This document shows positions 54,893-63,899 of a stretch of DNA of 64,000 nucleotides, piece after piece (the stretch's first letter is position 1; every line of letters starts with the position of its first letter). The position numbers and the translations under genes were made by a program. The notes under the pieces are model-generated. The model did no database searches. It had not been told where the DNA came from and worked only from the letters and a program-made list of their open reading frames with translations. This stretch comes from Rheinheimera sp. MM224 (GTDB lineage Bacteria > Pseudomonadota > Gammaproteobacteria > Enterobacterales > Alteromonadaceae), in contig NZ_OX352320.1 in the NCBI RefSeq assembly GCF_947090785.1, forward strand, positions 2,841,001 to 2,905,000, in the 5' to 3' direction.

Positions 54893-57800
54893 TTAGCCTA
54901 AGTAGTTTTTCACTTCGAACCAGGCCACACCATCAGCTAATAGCTTTTCAATCTGCACGTCGATATGCCCCGAATCTTCAAACTCAAACGCATCGACCTG
55001 AGGATCAAATCCTAAGGTCGCGCAGCCATTGCGGCCCGATTGCTTCACTTTTCGTAACGCGATTTCAGACAGTTGCAACGAGATCTCCCAGGAAATCAGT
55101 TGCCCTCCGAGCAGCTCCAATGGAAAACAGCTGTAGCCGATAGAACAGGTGAGTGATACGTTGCGGCCATCCGGGATCTGGAAATGAGCGTTAGCAACCA
55201 ATTGATTCAGTTGCAAAGCAACATCCTTCACAGTGGCAAATTCCACGTCCCGTAACACCAGAACAAACTGCTCGCCGGCGTAACGCACCACATAATCAGC
55301 GCCACGGCTTTCACGCAGCAATAAACCACTGATTTGCTGTAAGACACTATCGCCAGCGCTATTGCCGTACAAGTCATTAATAGACTTAAAATTATCCATA
55401 TCCAGCTGCAGCAGCGCTATGCACTTTCCTTGTTGCAGCATGGCATCTCTGTTGTGTTGATATTGTTCGACGTCTTTCGGTAATTGCTCAAACAGGAAAC
55501 GACGGTTTCGAAGTCCGGTTAAGGTATCTTTATGGGTCAACTGGGACAACTGCTCGTTAAGTTCATACAAACGCGAGTTGCTGTTTTCAAGCTCCTGAGT
55601 ACGCAGTCGCACCAGCTTACTTAGCTCCTGTTGCTGCATCACCGCATTACGGCGCCATAACCAGGCTAAGCCGTATAATGCCAGCACAACCAATAATACC
55701 CATAACCCCTTGTAGACGACCGTTTCTGTAAATAAACGTGGCACCACCAGATCTAATTTAAGTTGTTGCGATTCAGTCCAGCTTTGACTGGCATAACGGG
55801 CCTGCACCACAAACTGATAACTGCCTGGCGGCAGGTTGGTGTAAATAGCCTCACGGCGCTGCCCAACCTTTTGCCATTCCTGATCAAAACCTTTGAGCTG
55901 ATAACGGAATTCAATGGCATTGGCTTTGATAAACTCCAGCGCGCTGTAACTGATACTGATATTACGATCTGAAGTTTCTAAAACTAACTGATGCTGATCA
56001 GGCAATAATGCATAAGATTTCTGCCCCATCACCTCTTGTAGCAAAGGCTGTAACGGTCTGTCCGGTGCCATTTTTAATTGCAATGGCACAGCCACCAGCC
56101 CTTTTAAACTTGGATACCACAACTGATCCAGCCACTTCGCTACTTTGCTATGACCAGCACCGTTACAACAGCGACCTGGTGCAGTGCCCAACTGCCTGTC
56201 GTAAGGAGATAAGATCAGCTCGAAATTGAATTGCTGGTCACTGTCTTTCATCGCAGTGGGTTTAAATCTGAATACGCCTTTTAAACTGCTGGCCCATAAA
56301 TAATCAGTGTCTCTGTCGTACCATAAGCTGGTCACCGGGTCCAAAGGTAAGCCATTGCTGCTGTCATATTGTTGCCAGTGACCCTGTGCAGTTTTGATAA
56401 ACAAACCATCATCTAAGGTTGCTACCAGCATCTGCTGATCCGGTAAAGTTAAAACACTGGTGATATAAGCACCAAACAAAGGAGTACCCAGCCCTACTCT
56501 GTTTAACTTATCCTGTTGATACCAATACAAGCCACTGGTCGTTCCGACCAGTAGATCCTCGCCCACAATTTCAATCACAGTGACAAAACCAGACTCCAGA
56601 TCGGCATTAAAAGGGGCTGCTTGTAATGTTTTACCATCATAATGGTAAAGACCGCCGGCTCCGCCGAACCATAACCCTGTTTCTGCATGAGGCTGTACCA
56701 CACGAATAGCGCTGCTCGCCAATTCTTTAAAAGGACGGCTGACGCTGTTGTCGTCAAAGTTATACAGCAGCAAACCATTATCTGTGCCCAACCACAACTG
56801 ATTATTTCTGTCGTAAAAATCAAAAACGGTACTTTGTCCGAGGGATTGATGATCCACCAGCTCAACAAAGTGTTGATCGGCTTTTAACAGTCCGACATTG
56901 GTTTGCGTGGCAACCAGCAGGCTATTTAAGCGGGCTGAGTAGCGCACACTGCGCACCACAACATCCTGCTGGCCCTCTCCTACCACACGGCGCATTTTCC
57001 CCGGAGAAGCGCGATACAGGCCTTCACTGAAACTAGCCATCCAGATGTTGTGGTCTCTGTCTTCGAAGATATCGCTGAACCAGGGAGAACTGCCCAGTTC
57101 CTCAGCACTGATTTGTTGCCATGCTTGTCCGGCCTGACGGTGATGTAATTTGTTGTAGCCTGAGATCCAGTCGCTACCCGAGCTGTCTCTGAATAATTTA
57201 TAGATGGCCGAATTATCCACACCGTTAATGGCACAGCGAACTATCTGTTGTTGCTTATCCAGATGGAAATAACCTGACTCACTGGCAAAATGCAGGCTGT
57301 CATTCAACCAGCTTAAATCATAAAGTGGGTGTTGTTGCAGCTCATCAGGCAGGGGGATCTGTTGGATTTCTCCTGCAGGCGTTAATTTATACAAAGAACG
57401 GGCAGTGCTGACCCATACCGCATCTCCCGCCTTCTCCATCTGTACCACAGCCTCTTTCACACTATGAATACGACTGACTTTACCTTGTTTTACTTTAAAC
57501 AGATTTTCAGCTGCGACCCATAATTCATCCGGAGCCACCTGCACTATAGAGGTGACTTCAGCCAGGATCGGGTATCGGTCAAATTTCAGGGTCTGAGGGT
57601 TAAAGCCAGATAAACCAGCTTTAGTCCCTACCCACATATAGCCCTGTTGATCTAACAACAGTTTATTAATGGAGTTACTGGCAAGCTGACGACTGGTTTT
57701 GGTGCTGAACTGGGTGAAATGATGGCCATCAAAACGATTTAAGCCATATAAAGTGCCGATCCACAAATAGCCTTGTTGATCCTGACTGACAGCCCTGACC

Positions 57801-57937
57801 GAATTAGAAGACAGCCCATCAGCACTATTCCAGTGTTTGATATCAAAATCATAAATGGAACCAGACTGACCCTGACCGAATGCAGTCACAGAGAAAAAGG
57901 CTAAAAAAACCAAGAGCGCAAAACGCACAACAATCAC
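54893..57937 (-). CDS. Periplasmic two-component-regulator-propeller sensor with a GGDEF domain
   Basis: About 1014 residues. After a signal peptide (1-22) come many Reg_prop repeats (WNSADGLSSNSVRAVSQDQQGYLWIGT, WVGTKAGLSGFNPQT, LWLGTDNGLLLYN) forming two seven-bladed propellers to ~600. A Y_Y_Y domain follows (~650-725; FRYQLKGFDQEWQ), then one TM helix (~735-755), a coiled coil (QELSKLVRLRTQELENSN) and a GGDEF domain (~800-970). The catalytic motif is AGEQF (887-891) instead of GG[D/E]EF; the inhibitory site RGAD (878-881) is intact. It should make c-di-GMP in response to a periplasmic ligand, if active. The GTG start at 57937 is weakly supported. Confidence 0.88.
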   Translation of the reverse strand: MIVVRFALLVFLAFFSVTAFGQGQSGSIYDFDIKHWNSADGLSSNSVRAVSQDQQGYLWIGTLYGLNRFDGHHFTQFSTKTSRQLASNSINKLLLDQQGYMWVGTKAGLSGFNPQTLKFDRYPILAEVTSIVQVAPDELWVAAENLFKVKQGKVSRIHSVKEAVVQMEKAGDAVWVSTARSLYKLTPAGEIQQIPLPDELQQHPLYDLSWLNDSLHFASESGYFHLDKQQQIVRCAINGVDNSAIYKLFRDSSGSDWISGYNKLHHRQAGQAWQQISAEELGSSPWFSDIFEDRDHNIWMASFSEGLYRASPGKMRRVVGEGQQDVVVRSVRYSARLNSLLVATQTNVGLLKADQHFVELVDHQSLGQSTVFDFYDRNNQLWLGTDNGLLLYNFDDNSVSRPFKELASSAIRVVQPHAETGLWFGGAGGLYHYDGKTLQAAPFNADLESGFVTVIEIVGEDLLVGTTSGLYWYQQDKLNRVGLGTPLFGAYITSVLTLPDQQMLVATLDDGLFIKTAQGHWQQYDSSNGLPLDPVTSLWYDRDTDYLWASSLKGVFRFKPTAMKDSDQQFNFELILSPYDRQLGTAPGRCCNGAGHSKVAKWLDQLWYPSLKGLVAVPLQLKMAPDRPLQPLLQEVMGQKSYALLPDQHQLVLETSDRNISISYSALEFIKANAIEFRYQLKGFDQEWQKVGQRREAIYTNLPPGSYQFVVQARYASQSWTESQQLKLDLVVPRLFTETVVYKGLWVLLVVLALYGLAWLWRRNAVMQQQELSKLVRLRTQELENSNSRLYELNEQLSQLTHKDTLTGLRNRRFLFEQLPKDVEQYQHNRDAMLQQGKCIALLQLDMDNFKSINDLYGNSAGDSVLQQISGLLLRESRGADYVVRYAGEQFVLVLRDVEFATVKDVALQLNQLVANAHFQIPDGRNVSLTCSIGYSCFPLELLGGQLISWEISLQLSEIALRKVKQSGRNGCATLGFDPQVDAFEFEDSGHIDVQIEKLLADGVAWFEVKNYLG

Positions 57938-57960
57938 CGGGTTGCAGGGAAAAATTTATA

Positions 57961-58455
57961 TTAACTAAAAGCTTGCCACTGCACCAGCGCGAAGAGAATG
58001 AGCCAGCTAAAGAAACCGGCCAGCATATCGTCAATCATAATGCCAAAACCGCCGTGGATTTTTTTATCCAGTAAACGAATAGGCCAAGGTTTGACGATAT
58101 CAAAAAAGCGGAAGAGTAGAAAACCAACCAGCAGGTACTGCCATTCAAACGGAATACACCACATAGCCAGACTGTAACCTGCGACCTCATCCCAGACGAT
58201 GGCGCCATGATCATGTTCACCAATGTCTTTGGCTGTCTGACCACAAACATAACAACCCAACACAAAAGCGAACAATACCCAGAGCAACGCAAATTGGGGG
58301 CTGAGTAAAGATTGCAGATAAATTAAAGGCAAAGCAGCTAAAGTGCCAAAAGTACCTGGTGCTTTAGGGGCAAGACCTGATCCAAAACCCAAAGCGAGAA
58401 AATGAGTCCACTTTCTCAAGTCAAATTTAGCGGCGGATTTTTGAGGAGATGTCAT
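57961..58455 (-). CDS. pgpA: Phosphatidylglycerophosphatase A
   Basis: A 164-residue inner-membrane phosphatase that converts phosphatidylglycerol phosphate to phosphatidylglycerol. Family phrases are FGSGLAPKAPGTFGTLAALP, HDHGAIVWDEVAGYSLAM (metal-binding acidic pair), FRFFDIVKPWPIRLLDKKIHGGFGIMIDDMLAG. About four hydrophobic segments are present. The ATG at 58455 overlaps the thiL stop (TGATG), so translation is coupled. It is the last gene of the riboflavin/thiamine operon. Confidence 0.94.
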   Translation of the reverse strand: MTSPQKSAAKFDLRKWTHFLALGFGSGLAPKAPGTFGTLAALPLIYLQSLLSPQFALLWVLFAFVLGCYVCGQTAKDIGEHDHGAIVWDEVAGYSLAMWCIPFEWQYLLVGFLLFRFFDIVKPWPIRLLDKKIHGGFGIMIDDMLAGFFSWLILFALVQWQAFS

Positions 58456-59414
58456 CAAAAGTGCTCAAAGCCCTGATGCTGGTACACAAAGGGTAAATCC
58501 CCCTGCTTAAACTCCAGTTTACCCACAGCACCTGTGATGCGGCCAATACAAGTCACTGGCACACCATAAGGAGATAACAGCACTTCTAAAGAACCCCGAC
58601 GGTTTTCCGGCACGGTAAACAGCAGTTCGTAGTCTTCACCACCGGACAAGGCAAATTGCAGCGCTTGTTCAGCGCTGCAACTGTCTTTGAGTGCCTGAGA
58701 CATCGGCAGTTTGCTGACATCCACCACGGCTCCTACTTTAGAGCGCCTTAAAATATGAAGTAAATCGCCAGCAAGACCATCAGAGACATCCATGGCTGAA
58801 CTTGCAATATTACGCAGCGCCTGACCTAAAGCCACACGAGCTGTTGGATAGTGAAAACGTTGCAGAATATGAGCCCGGTGTTTTTTACTGACTTCAACCT
58901 GCTCCTGCACCAGTTTTAAACCTAAAGCCGCATCACCTAAAGTGCCAGTGACATACAGGTAATCACCATTCTGAGCACCAGCGCGGGTAATGGCTTTGCC
59001 TTTGGGCACTAAGCCTTTGGCAATCATGGTTAAACTTAAAGGACCACGGGTGGTATCACCCCCTATCAGCTGGCAATTGTAATAATCCGCTGTTTCGCTT
59101 AAACCTTCAGCAAAAGCAGTCAACCAGTCTTCATCCACTTTAGGTAAAGTTAAAGCCAAAGATAACCAGCAAGGTTCAGCGCCCATAGCAGCTAAATCGC
59201 TGACATTGACTGCCACCAATTTATGCCCAAGCGAGCGCGGATCGACATCCGGGAAAAAATGGATGCCTTCGACCATGCTGTCGGTGGTGATCACCAGATC
59301 ACAGCCTTCACGCACCTGTACCACAGCACCGTCGTCACCAATACCAATGGCAACGTCCGTGCGTTTACGGCCCGCTTCAGCAAAACAACGTTGAATTAAC
59401 TCAAATTCACCCAT
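58455..59414 (-). CDS. thiL: Thiamine-monophosphate kinase
   Basis: A 319-residue kinase that makes thiamine diphosphate. It has MGEFELIQRCFAE, IGIGDDGAVV, ITTDSMVEGIHFFPD, NVSDLAAMGAEP, QLIGGDTTRGPLSLTMIAKG, MDVSDGLAGDLLHIL and SGGEDYELLFTV, all typical. No Shine-Dalgarno sequence precedes the ATG; instead a hairpin with a U6 run abuts it (59415-59437). It overlaps pgpA by one base at the stop/start. Confidence 0.95.
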   Translation of the reverse strand: MGEFELIQRCFAEAGRKRTDVAIGIGDDGAVVQVREGCDLVITTDSMVEGIHFFPDVDPRSLGHKLVAVNVSDLAAMGAEPCWLSLALTLPKVDEDWLTAFAEGLSETADYYNCQLIGGDTTRGPLSLTMIAKGLVPKGKAITRAGAQNGDYLYVTGTLGDAALGLKLVQEQVEVSKKHRAHILQRFHYPTARVALGQALRNIASSAMDVSDGLAGDLLHILRRSKVGAVVDVSKLPMSQALKDSCSAEQALQFALSGGEDYELLFTVPENRRGSLEVLLSPYGVPVTCIGRITGAVGKLEFKQGDLPFVYQHQGFEHF

Positions 59415-59437
59415 AAAAAAGCCGACTTACGCCGGCT
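59415..59437 (-). terminator. Terminator-like hairpin abutting the thiL start codon
   Basis: On the - strand, agccg (8-base loop) cggct is followed by TTTTTT and immediately by the thiL ATG. It lies between nusB and thiL and may reduce read-through or act as an attenuator. Confidence 0.55.
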
Positions 59438-59446
59438 CTCCATTTT

Positions 59447-59860
59447 TTATTCGGTTCGCAGGCGTTTGACGGCTTTATCAAGTATGCCGTTGACAAACTT
59501 GTGGCTGTCATCGGCAGCAAAGGCTTTCGCCAGTTCGATGGCTTCGTTAATCACCACCTTGTACGGCACATCCAGACGGTATTTCAGCTCGTAGGCTGAT
59601 ACCCGTAATATGGCTTTTTCGACCAGATCAATTTCTTCAAATGGACGGTCTAAAAACGGCTTTACCGCTTCATCCAATACAGGATGATTCACAGCCACAC
59701 CACGTAAAATATCCTGGAAATAGCCCACGTCCAGGTGTTTGGTGTTTTGTTCCAGCAATAACTGCTGTTCAATATCACCAATAGGGTTCTTGCTGACTTG
59801 CCAGCTGTAAACTCCCTGAACGGCCAAAGAACGGGCCAAACGACGTGCATTAGGTTTCAT
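59447..59860 (-). CDS. nusB: Transcription antitermination factor NusB
   Basis: A 137-residue RNA-binding helical protein that forms rRNA antitermination complexes with NusE/S10. It begins [21 protein letters not shown] (Arg-rich BoxA-binding end) and has [75 protein letters not shown]. The start is the ATG at 59860 (AGGA upstream). It is 9 bases after ribH. Confidence 0.95.
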   Translation of the reverse strand: MKPNARRLARSLAVQGVYSWQVSKNPIGDIEQQLLLEQNTKHLDVGYFQDILRGVAVNHPVLDEAVKPFLDRPFEEIDLVEKAILRVSAYELKYRLDVPYKVVINEAIELAKAFAADDSHKFVNGILDKAVKRLRTE

Positions 59861-59869
59861 CAACAAATC

Positions 59870-60334
59870 CTACAACTGAGAGAGAACGTTTACCATTTCC
59901 AGCGAGGACATCGCTGCTTCTGCGCCTTTATTGCCCATTTTGGTACCAGCACGCTCAACAGCCTGCTCGATACTGTCTACAGTCAATACGCCAAAAGCAA
60001 CAGGAATACTATGCTGCATCATCACCTGAGCCAGGCCCTTGGTGCATTCGCCAGCCACGTATTCAAAATGAGGTGTACCGCCACGGATCACAGCACCCAA
60101 AGCGATGATCGCGTCATACTTACCACTGGCAGCTACCTTTTGTACAGCTAATGGCATTTCAAAAGCGCCTGGGATTCGAACCACAGTGATGTCTTGATCA
60201 GCGATATCGCCGACACGCTTTAAGGTATCTACAGCACCGTCTAATAAACTTTCGACAATAAAGCTGTTGAATCTGGCCACAACGATGGCAAATTTTTTAC
60301 CTTTAGCGGTTAACCCTGCTTCAATCACCTGCAT
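59870..60334 (-). CDS. ribH: 6,7-dimethyl-8-ribityllumazine synthase
   Basis: A 154-residue lumazine synthase joining the RibA- and RibB-derived precursors. It has [68 protein letters not shown] (catalytic His in the loop) and [25 protein letters not shown] precedes the ATG. The 137-base gap to ribBA contains a long hairpin with U7, so ribH may have partly independent expression. Confidence 0.95.
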   Translation of the reverse strand: MQVIEAGLTAKGKKFAIVVARFNSFIVESLLDGAVDTLKRVGDIADQDITVVRIPGAFEMPLAVQKVAASGKYDAIIALGAVIRGGTPHFEYVAGECTKGLAQVMMQHSIPVAFGVLTVDSIEQAVERAGTKMGNKGAEAAMSSLEMVNVLSQL

Positions 60335-60389
60335 TGGAGGTCCTTATTGCAATTTAGCTGCAAAAAAATGGTTTTAAACACCAGAATTC

Positions 60390-60460
60390 AAAAAAACGGG
60401 CGCCATGATAACACAAGATTGCCATTTCACGGCTAGTAAATCTTGATCTGTGATGGCGCC
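60390..60460 (-). terminator. Long hairpin with U7 between ribBA and ribH
   Basis: Outer arms ggcgccat / atggcgcc (60399-60406, 60453-60460), inner arms caagatt / aatcttg, and a gcc/ggc tip form a ~62-base hairpin. On the - strand it ends CG followed by T7 (60390-60396), as in a Rho-independent terminator. It sits inside the riboflavin operon, so it may reduce flow into ribH-nusB-thiL-pgpA. Confidence 0.7.
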
Positions 60461-60471
60461 TGTATACCGTA

Positions 60472-61581
60472 CTATTCAGAAACGTAATCGACGACTTCTA
60501 AGCCAAAACCGGACAAAGCATGGTATTTTTTTGGAGCGCTTAACAAGCGCATTTTTTTCACGCCTAAACTGGCCAGAATTTGTGAACCTACACCGACATT
60601 ACGTGAGGTGCCTTTCCACAGATCGGTCTTGGCTTTTTCGCCTTTATCTTCGGCTTCAAAGTTTTGCACCATCTGTACCAGCTCTTCACTGCTTTCATTT
60701 TTACCTAAAAGCACCAGCACACCACCTTCATCGGCAATACGTTTCATCGCACAATGCAAAGAAAAACTGCGATTGGCGCCACGGTCAGATAACAGCAAAT
60801 CACTGAAGGTATTATGTAAATGCACACGGACTAACGTCGGCTGTTCTGCTTCAACTACACCTTTGACCAAAGCAAAATGAATTTGATTGTCGATGGTGTC
60901 ACGGAAAGTGACGAGATTAAACTCACCAAATTCAGTAGGTAACTGACAGCTGGCGACTTGCTCTATCGTGGTCTCATGCAGATTACGGTATTCAATTAAA
61001 TCAGCGATGGTGCCAATTTTAATGCCGTGTTTTTCAGCAAAAACTTCTAAGTCAGGACGACGCGCCATAGTGCCGTCTTCATTTAAAATTTCAACAATCA
61101 TTGCCGCAGGTTCTAAACCCGCCATGCGGGCTAAGTCGCACCCTGCCTCAGTGTGACCAGCGCGTACTAATACGCCGCCGTCCTGAGCCATCAACGGGAA
61201 TATATGGCCTGGATAAACAATATCTGTAGGCTTGGCGTCACGGGCTACAGCAGCTTTGACAGTACGGGCACGATCGGCTGCTGAAATACCAGTAGTCACC
61301 CCTTCAGCCGCTTCAATAGATAAAGTAAAAGCGGTAGAGAATGGCGATAAATTTTTATCCACCATCAGAGGCAACTTTAACTGCTCGCAGCGCTTTTTAG
61401 TCAGAGTTAAACAAATCAAACCACGACCATGAGTGGCCATAAAATTCACTGCATCAGGCGTGACGTATTCGGCCGCCATCACTAAATCGCCTTCGTTTTC
61501 GCGGTCTTCGTCATCCATCAGAATAACCATTTTACCCTGACGAATATCTTCAATAATTTCTGCTGGTGTATTCAGTTGCAT
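60472..61581 (-). CDS. ribBA: 3,4-dihydroxy-2-butanone-4-phosphate synthase with degenerate GTP-cyclohydrolase II-like domain (RibBX type)
   Basis: A 369-residue protein. The N-terminal ~200 residues are an intact DHBP synthase (RibB): [67 protein letters not shown]. The C-terminal ~165 residues have the GTP cyclohydrolase II fold, but the zinc motif (C-x-GD----RCDCG) is replaced by [23 protein letters not shown], with no cysteine cluster. GTPCH II activity is therefore unlikely, as in the RibBX proteins known from Shewanella. A separate RibA is expected elsewhere. GAGGTGA before the ATG. Confidence 0.92.
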   Translation of the reverse strand: MQLNTPAEIIEDIRQGKMVILMDDEDRENEGDLVMAAEYVTPDAVNFMATHGRGLICLTLTKKRCEQLKLPLMVDKNLSPFSTAFTLSIEAAEGVTTGISAADRARTVKAAVARDAKPTDIVYPGHIFPLMAQDGGVLVRAGHTEAGCDLARMAGLEPAAMIVEILNEDGTMARRPDLEVFAEKHGIKIGTIADLIEYRNLHETTIEQVASCQLPTEFGEFNLVTFRDTIDNQIHFALVKGVVEAEQPTLVRVHLHNTFSDLLLSDRGANRSFSLHCAMKRIADEGGVLVLLGKNESSEELVQMVQNFEAEDKGEKAKTDLWKGTSRNVGVGSQILASLGVKKMRLLSAPKKYHALSGFGLEVVDYVSE

Positions 61582-61611
61582 ACTTCACCTCAGGCCCCGG
61601 GCCTTACTGCG

Positions 61612-62262
61612 TTATAAAAAACCACGTTGTTGCAATAAATCCATAGTCACGCCTTTACTGCCAGCGCCTTCCCGGCCTTGCAGCAAACGTTCTAAATAAC
61701 GCGCTATTAAATCCACTTCCAGATGCACCTGACTGCCCACTTTTAGGCTCATCAAAGTGGTTTCCCGTGCCGTATGAGGCACTATGGTTAAACGAAAAGC
61801 GCTAGAACTTAATTCATTGACGGTCAGGCTGATGCCATCCACTGTAATAGAGCCTTTTTCAGCGATGTAATGTGCTAAGTCTTTTGGCATTTTTATCCAG
61901 ACTTGCCAGGCTTCGCCAAACTTTTCAATTTTTTCAACACTACTGATGCCATCTACATGGCCGCTGACCAGATGTCCGCCTAAACGCCCTGTCGCCAGCA
62001 AGGCCTTTTCTAAGTTCAGTAACTGCCCTGCTTTGTACTGACCAAACAAAGTCCGTTTGACGGTTTCACCTGACACATCGGCATCAAAACTTTTGCCATT
62101 TAATGCGGTGACGGTCAGGCAAACACCATTACTGGCAATACTGTCGCCGAGTTTTACATCAGAAAAGTCCAGACTGTCAGATTCAATAGTCAGCTTTAAA
62201 TCCACACCTGACGTTTTAATGGCGCTCACCCGACCCGTCGCTTCGATTATTCCGGTAAACAT
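61612..62262 (-). CDS. ribE: Riboflavin synthase (alpha subunit)
   Basis: A 216-residue enzyme that dismutates two lumazine molecules into riboflavin. It consists of two similar lumazine-binding repeats: MFTGIIEATGRVSAI...SIASNGVCLTVTAL (1-95) and GHLVSGHVDGISSVEKI...GSITVDGISLTVNEL (96-195). Full family length. It overlaps the ribD end by 16 bases and is followed by ribBA after 30 bases, consistent with one transcript. Named ribC in E. coli usage. Confidence 0.95.
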   Translation of the reverse strand: MFTGIIEATGRVSAIKTSGVDLKLTIESDSLDFSDVKLGDSIASNGVCLTVTALNGKSFDADVSGETVKRTLFGQYKAGQLLNLEKALLATGRLGGHLVSGHVDGISSVEKIEKFGEAWQVWIKMPKDLAHYIAEKGSITVDGISLTVNELSSSAFRLTIVPHTARETTLMSLKVGSQVHLEVDLIARYLERLLQGREGAGSKGVTMDLLQQRGFL

Positions 62263-63371
62263 GGCTCTAACCTTGCTGTTAATTTTAAATCAGGCCCCAG
62301 TTTTTCAACTGAAGTCCATACAAAGTGCTGAGCTTCACAAAGCTCACTATAGTCAGGTAACTGCAGCATGGCTTTGGCTTTATCACCCAAAAGCACGGGC
62401 GCCTGATAAACAATCAGTTCATCCACCAACCCTGCCTGCCACAAAGAACCAGCCAGTACAGCCCCGGCTTCAACCCACAGGTCGTTGATGTTTTCTGCGG
62501 CTAATACAGGCATTAATTCGTTTAAATTCAGTCCTGACTCATCGGCATCCAGCGCAATAAAACGAAGGTGCGGATGCTCAAATGCAGGTTTGAATTGTTT
62601 GTCATGCACCAGCACTATGGGGCCATTTTGTGAAAACAAAAGCTCCTGGCCTGTTAATTTAAGGCTGCGGTCCAAAATCACCCGTATTGGCTGACGCACA
62701 GAGCCATCGTCCAAAGACGGTATGGCCAGTCCTTCAGAGCGCACTGTTAAACGGGCATTGTCAGCAAGCACAGTAGTAGCAGTCGATAAAATGGCATGAG
62801 TCTGAGCTCGCATCAGCTGCACGTCAGAACGGGACTGCGCCGAGCTTATCCATTGGCTTTTGCCGTTGGAAAGCGCAATACGCCCATCCAGACTGGTGGC
62901 AAGTTTAAGCCGGATATAAGGTTTTTGCCGCTCCATCCGGCTTAAAAAGCCAGGATTTAATGCACGGGCTTGATCTTCAAGCAAACCAACCTGCACTTCA
63001 ATGCCTGCATCTTGCAGGATCTGAATGCCACGCCCAGCCACTAAAGGATTAGGATCCAGCATAGCTACTATGACTTTTTTCACACCGGCATTCACCAGCG
63101 CCAAAGCACAAGGCCCAGTGCGGCCATAATGACTGCAAGGCTCTAAAGTGACATAACAGGTGGCACCTGAAGCAAAATGCTCCGCCTGACGCAAGGCGAA
63201 CACCTCAGCATGTGGACCACCAGCCTGACGATGATAACCTTCACCTACTATCTCGCCATCCCGGACTATGACAGAGCCGACATTTGGGTTAGGTGCAGTG
63301 GTAAAACGGCCTTTAGAGGCAAGTTCTATGGCACGCGTCATATAATGATGATCGAGTTCAGTAAAACTCAC
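62247..63371 (-). CDS. ribD: Bifunctional diaminohydroxyphosphoribosylaminopyrimidine deaminase / reductase
   Basis: A 374-residue enzyme for steps 2-3 of riboflavin synthesis. The deaminase part has GGPHAEVFAL (zinc His and catalytic Glu) and CYVTLEPCSHYGRTGPCALAL (zinc Cys pair). The reductase part has RPYIRLKLATSLDGRIAL-like and DLWVEAGAVLAGSLWQAGLVDELIVYQAPVLLG motifs. It starts at a GTG immediately after the nrdR stop, with GGAG upstream, and overlaps ribE. Confidence 0.94.
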   Translation of the reverse strand: MSFTELDHHYMTRAIELASKGRFTTAPNPNVGSVIVRDGEIVGEGYHRQAGGPHAEVFALRQAEHFASGATCYVTLEPCSHYGRTGPCALALVNAGVKKVIVAMLDPNPLVAGRGIQILQDAGIEVQVGLLEDQARALNPGFLSRMERQKPYIRLKLATSLDGRIALSNGKSQWISSAQSRSDVQLMRAQTHAILSTATTVLADNARLTVRSEGLAIPSLDDGSVRQPIRVILDRSLKLTGQELLFSQNGPIVLVHDKQFKPAFEHPHLRFIALDADESGLNLNELMPVLAAENINDLWVEAGAVLAGSLWQAGLVDELIVYQAPVLLGDKAKAMLQLPDYSELCEAQHFVWTSVEKLGPDLKLTARLEPCLPE

Positions 63372-63824
63372 TTAGTTGTCTCCAAGCCGGGCAATCTCTT
63401 CGCCAAACTCACGGATATCTTTAAAGGAGCGGTAGACGGAAGCAAAACGCACGTACGCCACTTTATCGAGTTTCACCAGCTCATCCATAATCAGAGTACC
63501 CAGCATTTGGCTTGGCACTTCGCGCTCGCCCGTGGCGCGTAATAAGCTTTCCACTTTGCTGATCAGAGATTCAATCTGTTCTGTAGGGACAGGACGTTTT
63601 TCCAGTGAACGCATCACGCCACTGCGCAACTTAGCCTCGTTATAAGGCTCGCGGGAGCCATCGCGTTTTACAATACGGGGCATCACCAGTTCGGCAGCCT
63701 CAAAAGTGGTAAAACGTTCATGGCAGGCGCCACATTCACGTCGTCTTTTTACTTGAGACCCATCCGCGACTAAGCGGGAGTCTATAACTTTGGTATCGTC
63801 GGCACGACAAAAAGGACAAAACAC
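63372..63824 (-). CDS. nrdR: Transcriptional repressor NrdR
   Basis: A 150-residue regulator of ribonucleotide reductase genes. It has an N-terminal zinc ribbon with four Cys ([21 protein letters not shown]) and an ATP-cone at ~50-140 ([38 protein letters not shown]). It binds NrdR boxes when loaded with dATP/ATP. No NrdR box or nrd gene is seen here. It heads the nrdR-ribD-ribE operon, as in many gammaproteobacteria; glyA lies upstream. Confidence 0.96.
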   Translation of the reverse strand: MFCPFCRADDTKVIDSRLVADGSQVKRRRECGACHERFTTFEAAELVMPRIVKRDGSREPYNEAKLRSGVMRSLEKRPVPTEQIESLISKVESLLRATGEREVPSQMLGTLIMDELVKLDKVAYVRFASVYRSFKDIREFGEEIARLGDN

Positions 63825-63836
63825 GGAATTTCTCCG

Positions 63837-63863
63837 AAAAAAATGGCCGCATTAAGCGGCCAT
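63837..63863 (-). terminator. Rho-independent terminator after glyA
   Basis: An 8-bp stem (atggccgc / gcggccat) with a 5-base loop; on the - strand a T7 run follows. It separates glyA from nrdR. Confidence 0.92.
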
Positions 63864-63899
63864 CATAACACTCTATCTTTGCTCAGTCATAGCTGGCAA

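Noticed and set aside
59870..63824. FMN riboswitch (RFN element) in the riboflavin operon
   Set aside because: I looked for the conserved RFN core in the leaders of nrdR-ribD, ribBA and ribH and saw none.
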